A DNA stretch of 64,000 nucleotides, from NCBI RefSeq assembly GCF_014650335.1, contig NZ_BMUT01000003.1, positions 228,549 to 292,548 on the forward strand, in the 5' to 3' direction. A model generated the notes under the pieces. It was not told the DNA's origin, made no database searches, and worked only from the letters and a program-made list of their open reading frames with translations. A program made the translations under genes and the position numbers. Source of the stretch: Streptomyces hiroshimensis. Its GTDB lineage: Bacteria; Actinomycetota; Actinomycetes; Streptomycetales; Streptomycetaceae. Below are positions 1 through 12,500 of the stretch, piece after piece. Position 1 is the stretch's first letter, and each line of letters starts with the position of its first letter.

Positions 1-1896
1 TGGCCGACGACGGCGGCGGGCGTCACTCCGTAGGAGCGCCACAGGTCGGCCAGCGACACCATCACCGTGAACAGCGCGGGCTGGGCGACCTCCACGTCCT
101 CCATGCCCGGCGCGCCCGGCTCGGCGCGCAGGACGTCGAGCAGCGGCCAGTCGAGGTAGGGGGCGAACGCCTCGGCGCAGGCCTTCGCCTGCTCGGCGAA
201 GACCGGGGAGGTCTCCAGCAGTTCCGCGGCCATTTCCGTCCACTGCGAGCCGTGGCCGGGGAAGACGAAGGCGACCTTGCCGGAGGCCGTGGTGGAGCCC
301 TGGACCACGGTGTCCGCGGGCTCGCCCTCGGCGAGCGCCACAAGCCCGGACCGCAGTTCGTGCCGGTCGCGGCCGACGACCACGGCCCGCTGCTCCAGCT
401 GGGTCCGCGTGGTGACGAGGGCGCGGCCGACGCCGGGCAGGGAGAGCCCTTCGATGCGGTCGAGGTGGTTCAGCAGCCGGCGGGCCTGCTCGCGCAGGGA
501 CCGCGCGGTCTTCGCGGACAGCGCCCACGGGAACACGTCCACGGCCTGGGCGGTGGTGGTAGTGGTGCCGTCCGGGGTCGTGCGGGTCTGCTCGTCCTCG
601 GCGGCGGGCCCGGTCTCCGGGGCCTGTTCGATGATGGTGTGCACGTTGGTGCCGCTCATGCCGAAGGAGGAGACGGCTGCGCGCCGGGGCCTGCCCCGGT
701 CGGGCCAGGCGGTCTGCTCGGTCAGCAGGCGTACGTTCCCACCGCTCCAGTCGACGTCCGGGGTCGGCTCTTCGACGTGCAGGGTCTGCGGCAGGACGCC
801 GTTGCGGATCGCCATCACCATCTTGATGACGCCGCCGACGCCCGCGGCCGCCTGGGAGTGGCCGATGTTGGACTTCAGCGAGCCGAGCCACAGGGGGCGT
901 TCCTCGGAGCGCTCCTTGCCGTACGTGGCCAGCAGCGCCTGTGCCTCGATGGGGTCGCCGAGCTTGGTGCCGGTGCCGTGGGCCTCCACGGCGTCCACCT
1001 CGTCCGGGGCGATCCGGGCGTTGGCCAGGGCCTGTCGGATCACCTGCTGCTGGGCCTTGCCGCTGGGGGCGGTCAGGCCGTTGGAGGCGCCGTCCTGGTT
1101 GACCGCGCTGCCCCGTACGACGGCCAGCACCTGGTGCCCGTTGCGGCGCGCGTCGGACAGGCGCTCGACCAGGACCAGGCCGACGCCCTCGGCGAAGCCG
1201 GTGCCGTCGGCGGTCGAGGAGAACGCCTTGCAGCGGCCGTCGGCGGACAGCGCGCGCTGCCTGCTCGACATCGTGAACGCGGACGGGCCGGCCATCACCA
1301 TCACGCCGCCGGCCAGCGCCATCGAGCACTCGCCGTTGCGCAGCGCCTGCACGGCGAGGTGGAGGGCGGTCAGCGAGGACGAGCACGCGGTGTCGACGGT
1401 GACCGACGGCCCCTGCAGGCCGAAGGCGTAGGAGAGGCGGCCGGAGATCACGCTGGCCGCGTTGCCGCTGGGGATGTAGCCCTCGACGCCGTCGGGCACC
1501 TTGAGCGGGCGGGCGGTGTAGTCCTGGTAGCCGGAGCCGACGAACACGCCGGTGCCGGTGGAGCGCACGGTGTGCGGGGCGATCCCGGCGCGTTCGAAGG
1601 CCTCCCACGTGGTCTCCAGCAGCAGGCGCTGCTGCGGGTCCATGGCGACGGCCTCGCGCGGGCTGATCCCGAAGACGGCGGGGTCGAACTCGTCCGCGTC
1701 GTGCAGGAATCCGCCCTGGGTGGTGTACGTGGTGCCGGGGTGGTCGGGGTCCGGGTGGTAGAGCGCCTCGACGTCCCAGCCGCGGTTGCCGGGGAAGCGG
1801 GAGATCGCGTCGCGGCCGGAGGCGACCAGCTCCCACAGGTCCTCGGGCGAGCGCACGCCGCCGGGGTAGCGGCAGGCCATCCCGATGATGGCGATC
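1..1896 (-). other. Module 13 (partial): KS-AT, cut by window edge
   Basis: KS13 runs from about 1896 to 625, with TACSSS near 1390. It is more divergent than its neighbours ([28 protein letters not shown]). AT13 begins with [19 protein letters not shown] near 243-262 and continues through [19 protein letters not shown], then ends at AVVG just before the expected GHSxG. This belongs to the methylmalonyl/alkylmalonyl AT class, not the malonyl class. In filipin the last module accepts a hexylmalonyl-type unit, which would fit. Confidence 0.85.
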
Positions 1897-4800
1897 GGCT
1901 CGTCCAGTACGGCGGCGGCCGCCGAGGCCGTGGCCTGCGGGTCCTGGCCGCCGGTGAGTTCGGTGAGCAGGTGGGCGGCGAGGTCCGCGGCCGTGGGGTG
2001 GTCGAAGACCAGGGTCGTGGGCAGGGCCAGGCCGGTCGCCTCGTTGAGCCGGTTGCGGAGCTCCACCGCGGTCAGGGAGTCGAAGCCGAGGTCCCGGAAG
2101 GGCCGGTCGGCCTCGACCGCGCCCGCGCCGCGGTGGCCGAGGACGGCGGCGGCGTGCGTGCGCACGAGGTCGACGAGGGCGCGTTCCCGGTCGTCCTGCG
2201 ACAGCCCGGTCAGGCTCTTTGCGAGCGCCCCGGAGCCATGGTTCTCGGCCGGGGTGTCCTCCACGAGCGTCGCGCGCACCTCGGGCAGGTCGCCGAGCAG
2301 CGGGCTGGGGCGGCCGAGGGTGAACGGCGCGATGAAGCGCGACCAGTCCACGTCGGCGACCGTCAGTACGGTCTCGTCGCGGTCGAGGGCGTGCTGCAGG
2401 GCGGTGACGGCCGAGTCGGGGCTCATCGCGCGGAGCCCGCGGCGGCGCAGCCGCTCCTCGTCGTCCCCGTCCTCGACCATGCCTCCGTCGGCCCAGGGGC
2501 CCCAGGAGACGGCGGTCGCGGTGAGGCCGCGGTCGCGGCGCTGCCGCGCGAGCCCGTCCAGGAAGGCGTTGCCGGCCGCGTAGGCGGCCTGGCCGCCGCT
2601 GCCCCAGACGCCGGAGATGGAGGAGAAGAGGACGAAGGCGTCGAGCTCCTGATCGCCCAGCAGCTCGTCCAGGTGGGCCGCGCCGCCGGCCTTCGCGGCG
2701 AGCGCGGCGGCGAAGGCGGCCGGGGTCGTGTCGGCCACCATGCCGGCGTCGGCGACTCCGGCGGTGTGCACGACGGCGGTGAGGGTGTGCTCGGCGAGCA
2801 GGGCCGCGACGGCGTCGCGGTCGGCCACGTCGCACGCGGCGAGCGTGACGCGGGCGCCGAGGGCCTCCAGTTCGGCCCGCAGCGCGGCGGCGCCCGGCGC
2901 GTCCGGGCCCCGGCGGCTGGTGAGGACGAGGTGCTCGGCGCCGTTGCGCGCCAGCCAGCGGGCGACGTGGCCGCCCAGCGCACCCGTACCGCCGGTAATC
3001 AGGACGGTACCGCGGGGCTGCCAGCGGTTGGTGGCCGGACGGGCCGGGGCGTGGGCGAGCCGCCGGGCGAAGACGCCGGAGGCGCGGACCGCGAGCTGGT
3101 CCTCGTCCCACCGGCCCGCCTGCGCCTGTGCCAGCACTCCTGCGAGGCGTGCGGCGGCCTGGTCGTCGACGGTCTCCGGCAGGTCGATCAGGCCGCCCCA
3201 GCGCCGGGGCAGCTCCAGGGCGACCGTGCGGCCCAGGCCCCAGACCTGGGTGTGCCGTGCGTCGCGTACGGCGTCGGAGCCGCTGACGGCCACCGCGCCG
3301 GAGGTGAGACACCACAGCGGGGCGTCGACGCCCGCTTCGCCCAGGGCCTGGACGAGCAACAGGGTGGGCAACACGGGATCGTCGGTGACGAGCAGGGACA
3401 GCACTCCGTCGACCGGTCCGAGCCCGGTCAGCTCCCGGGCCAGGCCGTCGCGGTCGCTCGCCGCGCCGACGACCAGGGTCTGCACATCGGCGCCGCGGGC
3501 GGTGAGCGCGGTGCGGACGGAGGCGATCCTCTCGTCGTCCTGTTCCGGCACGGCCAGCAGCCAGGTGCCGCCGAGTCCGGCCGGAGCGAGCTCGCCCAGG
3601 CGCTTCCACGACTCGCGGTAGCGCCAGGCTTCGGCGGCGGACCGCTCCTTGCGCTGCCGCCGCCACGACGACAGGCGCGGCAGCACGTCGCTGAACGAGT
3701 CTTCGGCACGGATGTCCAGGGTGCCGGCGAGCGCCTCCAGGTCTTCGCGCTCGACGGTGTCCCAGAACTCGGCGTCGACCGGGTCCGCCATCGCGGTGGC
3801 GGCAGCGGTTTCGGGCGCGTCCACCCAGTACCGCTCGTGCTGGAAGGCGTACGTCGGCAGGTCGGTCGTCCGCGCACCGGAGAAGAAGACGCTCCAGTCC
3901 ACTGCGACGCCATGGGTGTGCAGCTGTGCGAGGGCCGTGACGAGGGCCTGGCGCTCGGGGCGGTCGGCACGCAGCAGCGGGACCGTGACAGCCCTGTCCA
4001 TGCAGCCTTGCGCCATTCCGCTGAGGACGCCGCCGGGGCCGATCTCCACGAAGGTCGTCACGCCCTGGTCGCTGAGGGTCTGCACGCCGTCGGCGAAGCG
4101 CACGGCCTCGCGGACGTGGCGGACCCAGTACTCGGCCGTGTACGCCTCGACGAGCTCACCCGTGACGTTGGAGACGACGGGGAGCTGCGGCTCCTCGAAG
4201 GTCAGCCCGCGCACGACCTGCGCGAACTCCTCCAGCATGGGATCCATGAGAGGCGAGTGGAATGCGTGGCTGACCTTCAGGCGGGACGTTTTACGGCCCT
4301 GCTGCTTGAAGACCTCGGCGATCGCCAGGGCTGCCGTGTCGTCGCCGGAAATCACCACCGACGAGGGGCCGTTGATCGCGGCGATGCTCACGCCGTCGGT
4401 GAGGTGCGGCAGGACTTCGTCCTCGGTGGCCTGTACGGCGGCCATCGCCCCGCCGGCCGGCAGCGCCTGCATCAGCGCGGCACGGGCGGACACCAGCCTC
4501 GCGGCGTCGGCGAGCGACAGCGCACCGGCCACATGTGCCGCCGCGATCTCGCCCACGGAGTGGCCCACGACGAAGTCGGGCCGGACGCCCCAGGATTCGA
4601 GGAGCCGGAAGAGTGCCACCTCGATCGCGAACAGGGCGGGCTGGGTGCACCCGGTCTGGTGAAGCGTTTCCGCATCGACGTCGACCGGCGCGTCCAGGTG
4701 CGCGCACACCTCGTCGTACGCATCGGCGAAGACGGGGAACCCCTCGTACAGCTCACGCCCCATGCCGATGCGCTGCGAGCCCTGGCCGGAGAAGAGGAAC

Positions 4801-6485
4801 CCGGTCTTTCCACCGACGGGGCGCCCCAGCAGCACACCGGGCGACGGGGTGCCGGCGGCCAAGTCGCGCAGGCCGTTGAGGAGTTCCTCACGGGTCTCCC
4901 CCACCACCGCGGCCCGGTGACGCAGGGCCGCCCGGGTCGTGGCCAGCGACAAGCCGACGTCCGTCGGCGATACGTCACCGTCGGCGACGGACAGCAGCCG
5001 GGCCGCCTGGGCCTGCAGCGCCGCGTCGCTCTTGGCGGAGAGCATCCACGCCAGGGGGCCGACGGCGGGAGCCCCGGCGGGCTCCTCGTCCTGGGCCGGG
5101 GCCTGTTCGATGATGGTGTGCGCGTTGGTGCCGCTGACACCGAAGGAGGAGACGGCGGCCCTGCGCGGGTGGTCGGACTCCGGCCAGTCCATGGCCTCGG
5201 TCAGCAGCCGGACGTCACCGGCCGACCAGTCCACGTGCGGCGTCGGCTCGTCCACATGCAGGGTCTGCGGCAGCACGCCATGGCGCATCGCCATGACCAT
5301 CTTGATGATGCCGCCGACACCGGCCGCGGCCTGCGAGTGACCGATGTTGGACTTCAGCGAACCCAGCCACAACGGCCGTCCCTCGGGCCGCTCCCGGCCG
5401 TACGTGGCCAGCAGCGCCTGCGCCTCGATCGGGTCACCCAGCGTCGTGCCCGTGCCGTGTGCCTCCACCGCGTCGATCTGGGCCGGAGACAGGCCGGCCG
5501 AGGCCAGGGCCTGGCGGATGACCCGCTGCTGCGCGGGCCCGTTCGGCGCGGTCAGGCCGTTGGAGGCACCGTCCTGGTTCACCGCGCTGCCCCGCACGAC
5601 GGCGAGGACTCGGTGCCCGTTGCGGCGGGCGTCGGAGAGCCGCTCCACGAGCAGCATGCCGACGCCTTCGGCCCAGCCGGTGCCGTCCGCCCCGGCGGCG
5701 AACGGCTTGCACCGCCCGTCCGGGGCCAGCCCGCGCTGGCGGCTGAACTCCACGAACGCGGTGGGCGTGGTCATGACCTGCACACCGCCGGCCAGTGCCA
5801 GCGAGCACTCGCCGCTGCGCAGCGCCTGGATCGCCCAGTGAAGCGCCACCAGCGACGACGAGCAGGCCGTGTCGACGGTGACCGCGGGCCCCTCCAGGCC
5901 GAAGGTGTAGGCGATGCGGCCGGACATCACGCTGGCGGAGTTGCCGGTCCCGACGTGGCCGTCGGAGGCCTCGCCGGCCACGCCGAGCAGGAGGTTGACG
6001 TAGTCCTGGTAGCCGGAGCCGACGAAGACACCGGTACGGCTCCCCCGCACCGACTCCGCGTCGATGCCGGCCCGCTCGAACGTCTCCCACGTGGTCTCCA
6101 GCAGCAGCCGCTGCTGAGGATCCATCGCCACGGCCTCACGCGGACTGATCCCGAAGAACCCGGGATCGAACTCCCCGGCCTCGTAAAGGAATCCGCCGTG
6201 CCGCGCGTACGTCTTGCCCGCCGCCTCCGGGTCCGGGTCGTAGATGTCCTCCACGTCCCAGCCCCGGTCCGCAGGGAACTCCCCGACCGCGTCGCCGCCG
6301 GAGACCACCAGCCGCCACAGGTCCTCGGGCGAGCGCACCCCGCCGGGGTAGCGGCACGCCATGCCGACGATGGCGATGGGTTCCTGATCCTTCTCCTCGA
6401 CCTCGCGAAGGCGTTCCCGGACCTGTCGGAGGTCCCCGGTGACGCGCTTGAGATACTCGAGAAGCCTGTCTTCGTTGCTGCTCAT
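1..6485 (-). CDS. pteA5: Modular type I PKS, module 12 and start of module 13 (3' end outside window)
   Basis: ATG start at 6485, giving [19 protein letters not shown] as docking helix; the frame is open to the left edge (2161 codons visible). I read this frame directly on the minus strand. Order: KS12 ~35-460 (TACSSS ~206), AT12 with GHSVGE ~640 and HAFHS ~743 (malonyl), dimerisation element, KR12 ~1167-1300 (no LDD, Trp present, A-type), ACP12 serine ~1471, KS13 ~1530-1955 (TACSSS ~1699), then AT13 from ~2075 ([10 protein letters not shown]), cut just after AVVG. The missing part should hold the rest of AT13, a KR, an ACP and a thioesterase if this is the last gene. The start is 46 nt after the previous stop. 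Module 13 AT is not of the malonyl family seen elsewhere. Confidence 0.93.
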   Translation of the reverse strand, partial: MSSNEDRLLEYLKRVTGDLRQVRERLREVEEKDQEPIAIVGMACRYPGGVRSPEDLWRLVVSGGDAVGEFPADRGWDVEDIYDPDPEAAGKTYARHGGFLYEAGEFDPGFFGISPREAVAMDPQQRLLLETTWETFERAGIDAESVRGSRTGVFVGSGYQDYVNLLLGVAGEASDGHVGTGNSASVMSGRIAYTFGLEGPAVTVDTACSSSLVALHWAIQALRSGECSLALAGGVQVMTTPTAFVEFSRQRGLAPDGRCKPFAAGADGTGWAEGVGMLLVERLSDARRNGHRVLAVVRGSAVNQDGASNGLTAPNGPAQQRVIRQALASAGLSPAQIDAVEAHGTGTTLGDPIEAQALLATYGRERPEGRPLWLGSLKSNIGHSQAAAGVGGIIKMVMAMRHGVLPQTLHVDEPTPHVDWSAGDVRLLTEAMDWPESDHPRRAAVSSFGVSGTNAHTIIEQAPAQDEEPAGAPAVGPLAWMLSAKSDAALQAQAARLLSVADGDVSPTDVGLSLATTRAALRHRAAVVGETREELLNGLRDLAAGTPSPGVLLGRPVGGKTGFLFSGQGSQRIGMGRELYEGFPVFADAYDEVCAHLDAPVDVDAETLHQTGCTQPALFAIEVALFRLLESWGVRPDFVVGHSVGEIAAAHVAGALSLADAARLVSARAALMQALPAGGAMAAVQATEDEVLPHLTDGVSIAAINGPSSVVISGDDTAALAIAEVFKQQGRKTSRLKVSHAFHSPLMDPMLEEFAQVVRGLTFEEPQLPVVSNVTGELVEAYTAEYWVRHVREAVRFADGVQTLSDQGVTTFVEIGPGGVLSGMAQGCMDRAVTVPLLRADRPERQALVTALAQLHTHGVAVDWSVFFSGARTTDLPTYAFQHERYWVDAPETAAATAMADPVDAEFWDTVEREDLEALAGTLDIRAEDSFSDVLPRLSSWRRQRKERSAAEAWRYRESWKRLGELAPAGLGGTWLLAVPEQDDERIASVRTALTARGADVQTLVVGAASDRDGLARELTGLGPVDGVLSLLVTDDPVLPTLLLVQALGEAGVDAPLWCLTSGAVAVSGSDAVRDARHTQVWGLGRTVALELPRRWGGLIDLPETVDDQAAARLAGVLAQAQAGRWDEDQLAVRASGVFARRLAHAPARPATNRWQPRGTVLITGGTGALGGHVARWLARNGAEHLVLTSRRGPDAPGAAALRAELEALGARVTLAACDVADRDAVAALLAEHTLTAVVHTAGVADAGMVADTTPAAFAAALAAKAGGAAHLDELLGDQELDAFVLFSSISGVWGSGGQAAYAAGNAFLDGLARQRRDRGLTATAVSWGPWADGGMVEDGDDEERLRRRGLRAMSPDSAVTALQHALDRDETVLTVADVDWSRFIAPFTLGRPSPLLGDLPEVRATLVEDTPAENHGSGALAKSLTGLSQDDRERALVDLVRTHAAAVLGHRGAGAVEADRPFRDLGFDSLTAVELRNRLNEATGLALPTTLVFDHPTAADLAAHLLTELTGGQDPQATASAAAAVLDEPIAIIGMACRYPGGVRSPEDLWELVASGRDAISRFPGNRGWDVEALYHPDPDHPGTTYTTQGGFLHDADEFDPAVFGISPREAVAMDPQQRLLLETTWEAFERAGIAPHTVRSTGTGVFVGSGYQDYTARPLKVPDGVEGYIPSGNAASVISGRLSYAFGLQGPSVTVDTACSSSLTALHLAVQALRNGECSMALAGGVMVMAGPSAFTMSSRQRALSADGRCKAFSSTADGTGFAEGVGLVLVERLSDARRNGHQVLAVVRGSAVNQDGASNGLTAPSGKAQQQVIRQALANARIAPDEVDAVEAHGTGTKLGDPIEAQALLATYGKERSEERPLWLGSLKSNIGHSQAAAGVGGVIKMVMAIRNGVLPQTLHVEEPTPDVDWSGGNVRLLTEQTAWPDRGRPRRAAVSSFGMSGTNVHTIIEQAPETGPAAEDEQTRTTPDGTTTTTAQAVDVFPWALSAKTARSLREQARRLLNHLDRIEGLSLPGVGRALVTTRTQLEQRAVVVGRDRHELRSGLVALAEGEPADTVVQGSTTASGKVAFVFPGHGSQWTEMAAELLETSPVFAEQAKACAEAFAPYLDWPLLDVLRAEPGAPGMEDVEVAQPALFTVMVSLADLWRSYGVTPAAVVG
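1950..6383 (-). other. Module 12: KS-AT(malonyl)-KR(A-type)-ACP
   Basis: KS12 TACSSS lies near 5868. AT12 has GHSVGE near 4560 and HAFHS near 4260. The linker reads [22 protein letters not shown]12 lacks LDD ([13 protein letters not shown]), has GVWGSG near 2605 and reads YAAGN where siblings read YAAAN; the catalytic Tyr and Asn are kept. ACP12 serine lies near 2075. Predicted hydroxyl, C5 in the filipin reading. Confidence 0.9.
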
Positions 6486-6531
6486 CCGCCCCGTCCGTCC
6501 TCGGCTGTCGTTAAAGGTAGAGCGCCAAGAA
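6486..6531 (-). promoter_or_regulatory. Intergenic gap and ribosome binding site before module 12-13 gene
   Basis: 46 nt gap. GAGGA at 6498-6502, within CCGAGGACG, is 12 nt from the ATG at 6485; a GGGGCGG lies closer but is a poorer match. No terminator seen. Confidence 0.6.
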
Positions 6532-9500
6532 CTAGGAATTTTCTAGATCTTGATCGATCAGATCGAAGATGTCGTCGATCGTCGCGTCCTGGAGTTGCCG
6601 CTGTGCGTCAGCGGACTCCGCAGCGGATTCCGCTCCCTGTTCCCCGGCGGAGTTCACCAGGGACAGCAGCTCCTGCAGGCGCCTGCGCACCCCTGACCGG
6701 ACCGTCTCCTCGGCGGAGGCGGCCGTCGAGAGCACCGACTCCAGCCGGTCCAGTTCGCTGAAGACCGACACCTCGGCCGGGCCCGTCCCGCCGGAGAGTT
6801 CGGTCCGCAGGTGCCGGGCGATGGCCTCGGGCGTCGGGTGGTCGAAGACCAGGGTCGCGGGCAGGGTCAGGCCGGTGTCGGCGGTGAGCAGGTTGCGGAG
6901 CTCGACCGCCGTGAGGGAGTCGAAGCCGAGGTCCCGGAACGCCAGGTCCGGTTCCACCGCCGCCGAGTCGCTGTGGCCGAGGACGGCCGCCGCGTGCGCG
7001 CGGACCGTGTCCACGAGCAGGCGTTGCTGTTCGTCCTCGGACAGCCCGGACAGCTTCTCCTTCAGCGCGGACGGTTCCGCGGCCCGCTCGGCGGGCTCCC
7101 CGGCCAGGACATCCGCGACCTCGGGCAGCTCGCTCAGCAGCACGCTCGGCCTGCTGACGGTGAACGGGACGACGAACCGCTCCCAGTCCACGTCCGCCAC
7201 GGTGACCGCGCTCTCGCCGTCGCTCAGCGCACCGTGCAGCGCGGAGATCGCCCGGTCCGGCCGCAGCACGGTCAGACCGCGCTGCCGCAGCCGCTCCTCG
7301 TCCCCGGCGTCGGCGACCATGCCGCCCTCGCCCCACGGGCCCCAGGCGATCGCGGTCGCGGCGAGGCCCCGGGCCCGCCGGTGCTGCGCCAGGCCGTCGA
7401 GGAAGGCGTTCGCGGCCGAGTACGCGGCCTGTCCGCCTCCTCCCCACACGCCGGAGACGGAGGAGAAGAGGACGAAGGCGTCCAGTTCCCGGTCCCCGAG
7501 CAGCTCGTGGAGGTGCACGGCTCCGAGGGCCTTCGCGGCGACCGTCGCCGCGAAGTCACCGAGGGTCGTGTCGGCGAGCATGCCCGCTTCGGCGGTGCCG
7601 GCCGTGTGGACGACGGCGTTCACCGGGTGCTCGGCGAGCAGCGCGGCCAGCGCCTCGCGGTCGGCCACGTCACAGGCCGCGATCGTCACCCGGGCGCCCA
7701 GCGCCTCCAGTTCGGCCTTCAGCTCACCGGCACCGGGGGCGTCGAGGCCGCGGCGGCTGGTCAGCACCAGGTGTTCGGCGCCCGCACCCGCCAGCCAGCG
7801 GGCCACGTGCCCGCCCAGCGCACCCGTACCACCGGTGATCAGCACCGTACCGCGCGGGGACCAGGAACGGCCGGTCCGGCCTGCGGGCATCCGGGACAAG
7901 CGCCGCCCGAACACGCCGCGGTCGCGGATCGCGACCTGGTCCTCGGCCGACTGGCCGAGCACCGCGGCGAGGCGACCGGCGACCCGGTCGTCAATCGTCT
8001 CCGGAAGGTCCACCAGACCGCCCCAGCGCTGCGCATGCTCCAGCGCCGCCACCCGGCCCAGGCCCCAGACCTGGGACTGGTGGGGATCGGCCACCGCGTC
8101 GGCGGTGCTCACGCTCATCGCGGTGCGGGTCGCGCACCACAGCGGCGCGTCGACGCCCGCGTCACCCAGGGCCTGGACGAGCAGGACGGACAGCGCGACG
8201 CCGGTGGTGAGCGCGGCGGCCGCAGGGGCGGGCTCGTTGTCGATGGCGAGCAGGGACAGGACTCCCGCCACGGTCTCGTCACCGGCCGCGCCGGCGAGCT
8301 GTACGGCCAGGGCCTTACGGTCGGTGGCCGGCTCGACCGGGACCGGCAGCGGAACCAGGCCGCGTTCGGTCAGCCCGCGCAGGCAGGCGGTGACCCATTC
8401 GTCGCCGAGTTGCCCAGCGCTGACCGGAACCAGCCATACACCGTTCCGGTCGGCGGCCGGCGCCTCGGGGTCGGGGATCCCTTTCCAGGTGATGCCGTAG
8501 CGCCAGCCGTCCACGGTGGACTGCTCCTTGCGCTGCCGCCGCCACGACGACAGGCGCGGCAGCACGTCGCTGAACGTGTCCTCGGCGCGGATGTCGAGGG
8601 TGCCGGCGAGGGCCTGCAGGTCCTCGCGCTCCACGGTCTCCCAGAACTCGGCATCGACCGGGTCCGCCATCGCGGCAGCGGCTTCCGGCGCGTCCACCCA
8701 GTACCGCTCGTGCTGGAACGCGTACGTCGGCAGGTCGACCGTCCGGGCGCCGGAGAAGAACGCGCTCCAGTCCACGGGGACGCCGTGCGTGTGCAGGTGT
8801 GCCAGGGCCGTGACGAGGGCCTGCCGCTCGGGGCGGTCGGCGCGCAGGACGGGCGCGGTGACGGCCTCGTCCAGGCAGCTTTGCGCCATGCCGCTGAGGA
8901 CGCCGCCGGGGCCGATCTCCACGAAGGTCGTCACGCCCAGGTCGTGCAGGGTCTGAACGCCGTCGGCGAAGCGGACCGCTTCGCGGACGTGACGGACCCA
9001 GTACTCGGGGGTGTACGGCTCGGCGAGCTGGCCGGTGAGGTTGGAGACCACCGGAATCCGCGGCTCACTGAAGGTCAGACCGCGGACGACCTCGGCGAAG
9101 TCGGCCAGCATCGGGTCCATGAGCGGGGAGTGGAAGGCGTGGCTGACCTTCAGCCGGGACGTCTTACGACCCTGCTGTGCGAAGACCTCGGCGATCTCCA
9201 GCACGCTGTCCTCGGCACCGGAGATCACCACGGACTGAGGCCCATTGATCGCCGCGATGCCGACCCCGTCGGTGAGGTGCGGCAGCACCTCGTCCTCGGT
9301 CGCCTGGACCGCCACCATCGCCCCGCCTGCCGGCAGCGCCTGCATCAGCGCGGCACGCGCTGACACCAACTTCGCCGCATCCCGCAGAGACAGCACACCT
9401 GCCACATGAGCAGCCGCAATCTCACCTACGGAGTGACCGGCCACGTAATCCGGCCGCACGCCCCAGGATTCGAGGAGCCGGAACAGCGCCACCTCGACCG

Positions 9501-12500
9501 CGAAGAGCGCAGGCTGTGTCGAACCCGTCTGGTTCAGCTCCTCCGAGTCGACGTCGACCGGCGCGTCCAGATGCGCGCACACCTCGTCGTACGCATCGGC
9601 GAAGACGGGGAACGTCTCGTACAGCTCACGGCCCATGCCGATGCGCTGCGAGCCCTGGCCGGAGAACAGGAACCCGGCCTTGCCTCCCGGCCGGCCCTGG
9701 ACGACTCCGGGCGAAGGCATTCCGGCGGCCAGGTAGCCCAGTCCGCGCCGGAAGTCGTCGCAGGTCTCGCCGACGACCGCTGCCCTGTGGCGCAGGGTGC
9801 TGCGGGTGGTGGCGAGCGAGAAGCCGACATCGGCCGGTGACATGCCGTCCTTCACGAAGGACAGCAGCCGTCGCGCCTGATCGCGCAGCGCTGCGCTGCT
9901 CTTGGCGGAGAGCACCCACGGCAGCAGGGCCGGGACCGGGGCCGGGGCCTCTGCGGGCTCCTCGTCGAACGCCGGGGCCTGCTCGATGATCGTGTGGGCG
10001 TTGGTGCCGCTGACGCCGAAGGATGAGACGGCGGCCCTGCGCGGGTGGTCGGACTCCGGCCAGTCCATGGCCTCGGTCAGCAGCCGGACGTCACCGGCCG
10101 ACCAGTCGACGTGCGGCGTCGGCTCGTCCACGTGCAGGGTCTGCGGCAGGACGCCGTGCCGCATCGCCATGACCATCTTGATGATGCCGCCGACGCCCGC
10201 GGCCGCCTGGGCGTGGCCGATGTTGGACTTCAGCGAGCCCAGCCACAAGGGTTGTCCTTCCGGCCGCTCCTGCCCGTATGTCGCCAGCAGCGCCTGCGCC
10301 TCGATCGGGTCGCCGAGCCGGGTGCCGGTGCCGTGTGCCTCCACCGCGTCGATGTCGGCGGCGGTGAGGCCGGCGGCGGTGAGGGCCTGGCGGATGACCC
10401 GCTGCTGGGCCGGGCCGTTGGGGGCGGTCAGGCCGTTGGAGGCGCCGTCCTGGTTGATGGCGCTGCCGCGGACGACGGCCAGGACCTGGTGCCCGTTGCG
10501 GCGGGCGTCGGAGAGCCGCTCCACGAGGAGCATGCCGACGCCTTCGGCCCAGCCGGTGCCGTCGGCCCCGGCGCCGAACGCCTTGCAGCGGCCGTCGGCG
10601 GCCAGGCCCCGCTGGCGGCTGAACTCCACGAAGGCCCGCGGGGTGGACATCACCATGACGCCGCCGGCCAGTGCCATGGAGCACTCGCCGCTGCGCAGGG
10701 CCTGGACCGCCCAGTGCAGGGCGACGAGCGACGACGAGCACGCCGTATCGACGGTGACGGCCGGGCCTTCGAGGCCGAGGGTGTAGGCGATGCGGCCGGA
10801 CATGATGCTCGCGGAGTTGCCCGTGCCGAAGAAGCCCTCGGAGTCGTCGATGGCGTTGAACGCCTGGGCGGCGTAGTCCTGGTAGCCGGAGCCGACGAAG
10901 ACTCCGGTGCGGCTCCCCCGCACCGCGTCCGCGTCGATGCCGGCCCGCTCGAACGTCTCCCAGGTGGTCTCCAGCAGCAGGCGCTGCTGCGGGTCCATCG
11001 CGACGGCCTCGCGCGGGCTGATCCCGAAGAACGCGGGGTCGAACTCCCCGGCCTCGTAGAGGAATCCGCCGTGGCGCGTGTACGTCTTGCCGGACGCGTC
11101 CGGGTCCGGGTCGTAGATGCCGTCCACGTCCCAGCCGCGGTCCGCCGGGAACTCCCCGACGGCGTCGCCGCCGGAGACCACCAGCCGCCACAGGTCCTCG
11201 GGCGAGCGCACCCCGCCGGGGTAGCGGCACGCCATGCCGACGATCGCGATGGGGTCGTCGTCCTCGGCTGCGGCGGTGGCCGTCTCCGGTGCGGCCGCGG
11301 CGGTGCGGCCGGTGATCTCGGTGTGCAGCTGCCGGGCGAGTGCCTGGGCGTTGGGGTAGTCGAAGACGAGGGTGGGAGGCAGGGCGAGGCCGGTCTCGGC
11401 GTTGAGCTTGTTGCGCAGTTCGACGGCGGTCAGGGAGTCGAAGCCCAGGTCCTTGAAGGCCCGGTCGGCCTCGACCTCGCCGGCGCTGCTGTGGCCGAGG
11501 ACGGCCGCCGCGTGCGTGCGAACGAGCTCGACCAGCAGAGTGTGCTGCTCGGCCTCGGGCATCCCGGCGAGGCGGGCGGCCAGCGGCGAGGCGGCGGTCG
11601 CGCCGTCTGCGCCACCGGTGCTGCCGGCGGTCAGGATCCGCTCGGTCTCCGGGAGGTCGCCGAGCAGTGCGCTCGGACGGCCCACGGAGAACGGGGGCAG
11701 GAAGCGCTCCCAGTCGATGTCGGCCACGGTCGCGGCCGGCTCGCCGGAGTCCAGCGCCTGCCGGAGGCCGGCCACGGCGAGCGCGGCGGGCATCGGGATC
11801 AGGCCGCGGCGGCGCAGTCGTTCGTCCGCGCCGTCGCTCTCGGCCATGCCGCCGCCGGCCCACGGGCCCCAGGCCACGGCGGTCGCGGTCAGGCCCTGGG
11901 CCCGTCGTCGTTCCGCGAGCCCGTCGAGCAGGGCGTTGGCCGCCGCGTAGGCGGCCTGGTAGCCGCTGCCCCACACGCCTGCGATGGAGGAGAAGAGCAC
12001 GAAGGCGTCGAGCTCCCGGTCCGCGAGAAGTGCGTCGAGGTGCAGGGCGCCGGCTGCCTTCGCGGACAGCACGTCGGCGAAGGCGCCCGGTGTCATGGCG
12101 TCCAGCGGCTCCAGGTGGTCCACACCGGCCGTGTGGACGACGGCGTTCACCGGATGCTCGGCGAGCAGCGCGGCCAGCGCCTCGCGGTCGGCCACGTCGC
12201 AGGCCGCGATCGTCACCCGGGCGCCCAGCGCCTCCAGTTCGGTCCGGAGGCCGGCCGCGCCGGGAGCGCCCATGCCCCGGCGGCTGGTCAGCACCAGGTG
12301 TTCGGCGCCCGCACCCGCCAGCCAGCGGGCCACGTGCCCGCCCAGCGCACCCGTACCACCGGTGATCAGCACCGTGCCGCGCGGCGTCCACTGCTGCCCG
12401 GCCCGGCCGTTGCGGCGGGCGGTGGCGTGGGAGAGCCTGCGGCCGAACACGCCGCGGTCGCGGATCGCGACCTGGTCCTCGGCCGACTGGCCGAGCACCG

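Noticed and set aside
62..343. Small minus-strand ORF of 93 codons near the left edge
   Set aside because: It is in a different frame from the AT13 coding sequence that covers the same bases, and has no motif.
252..6761. Long plus-strand open frame of 2169 codons
   Set aside because: It is antisense to KS/AT/KR/ACP coding sequence, has low-complexity Gly/Arg/Ala content and no recognisable domain. Such frames arise opposite GC-rich codons. The same holds for plus-strand frames at 10045-17331, 17341-25155 and 54626-63475.
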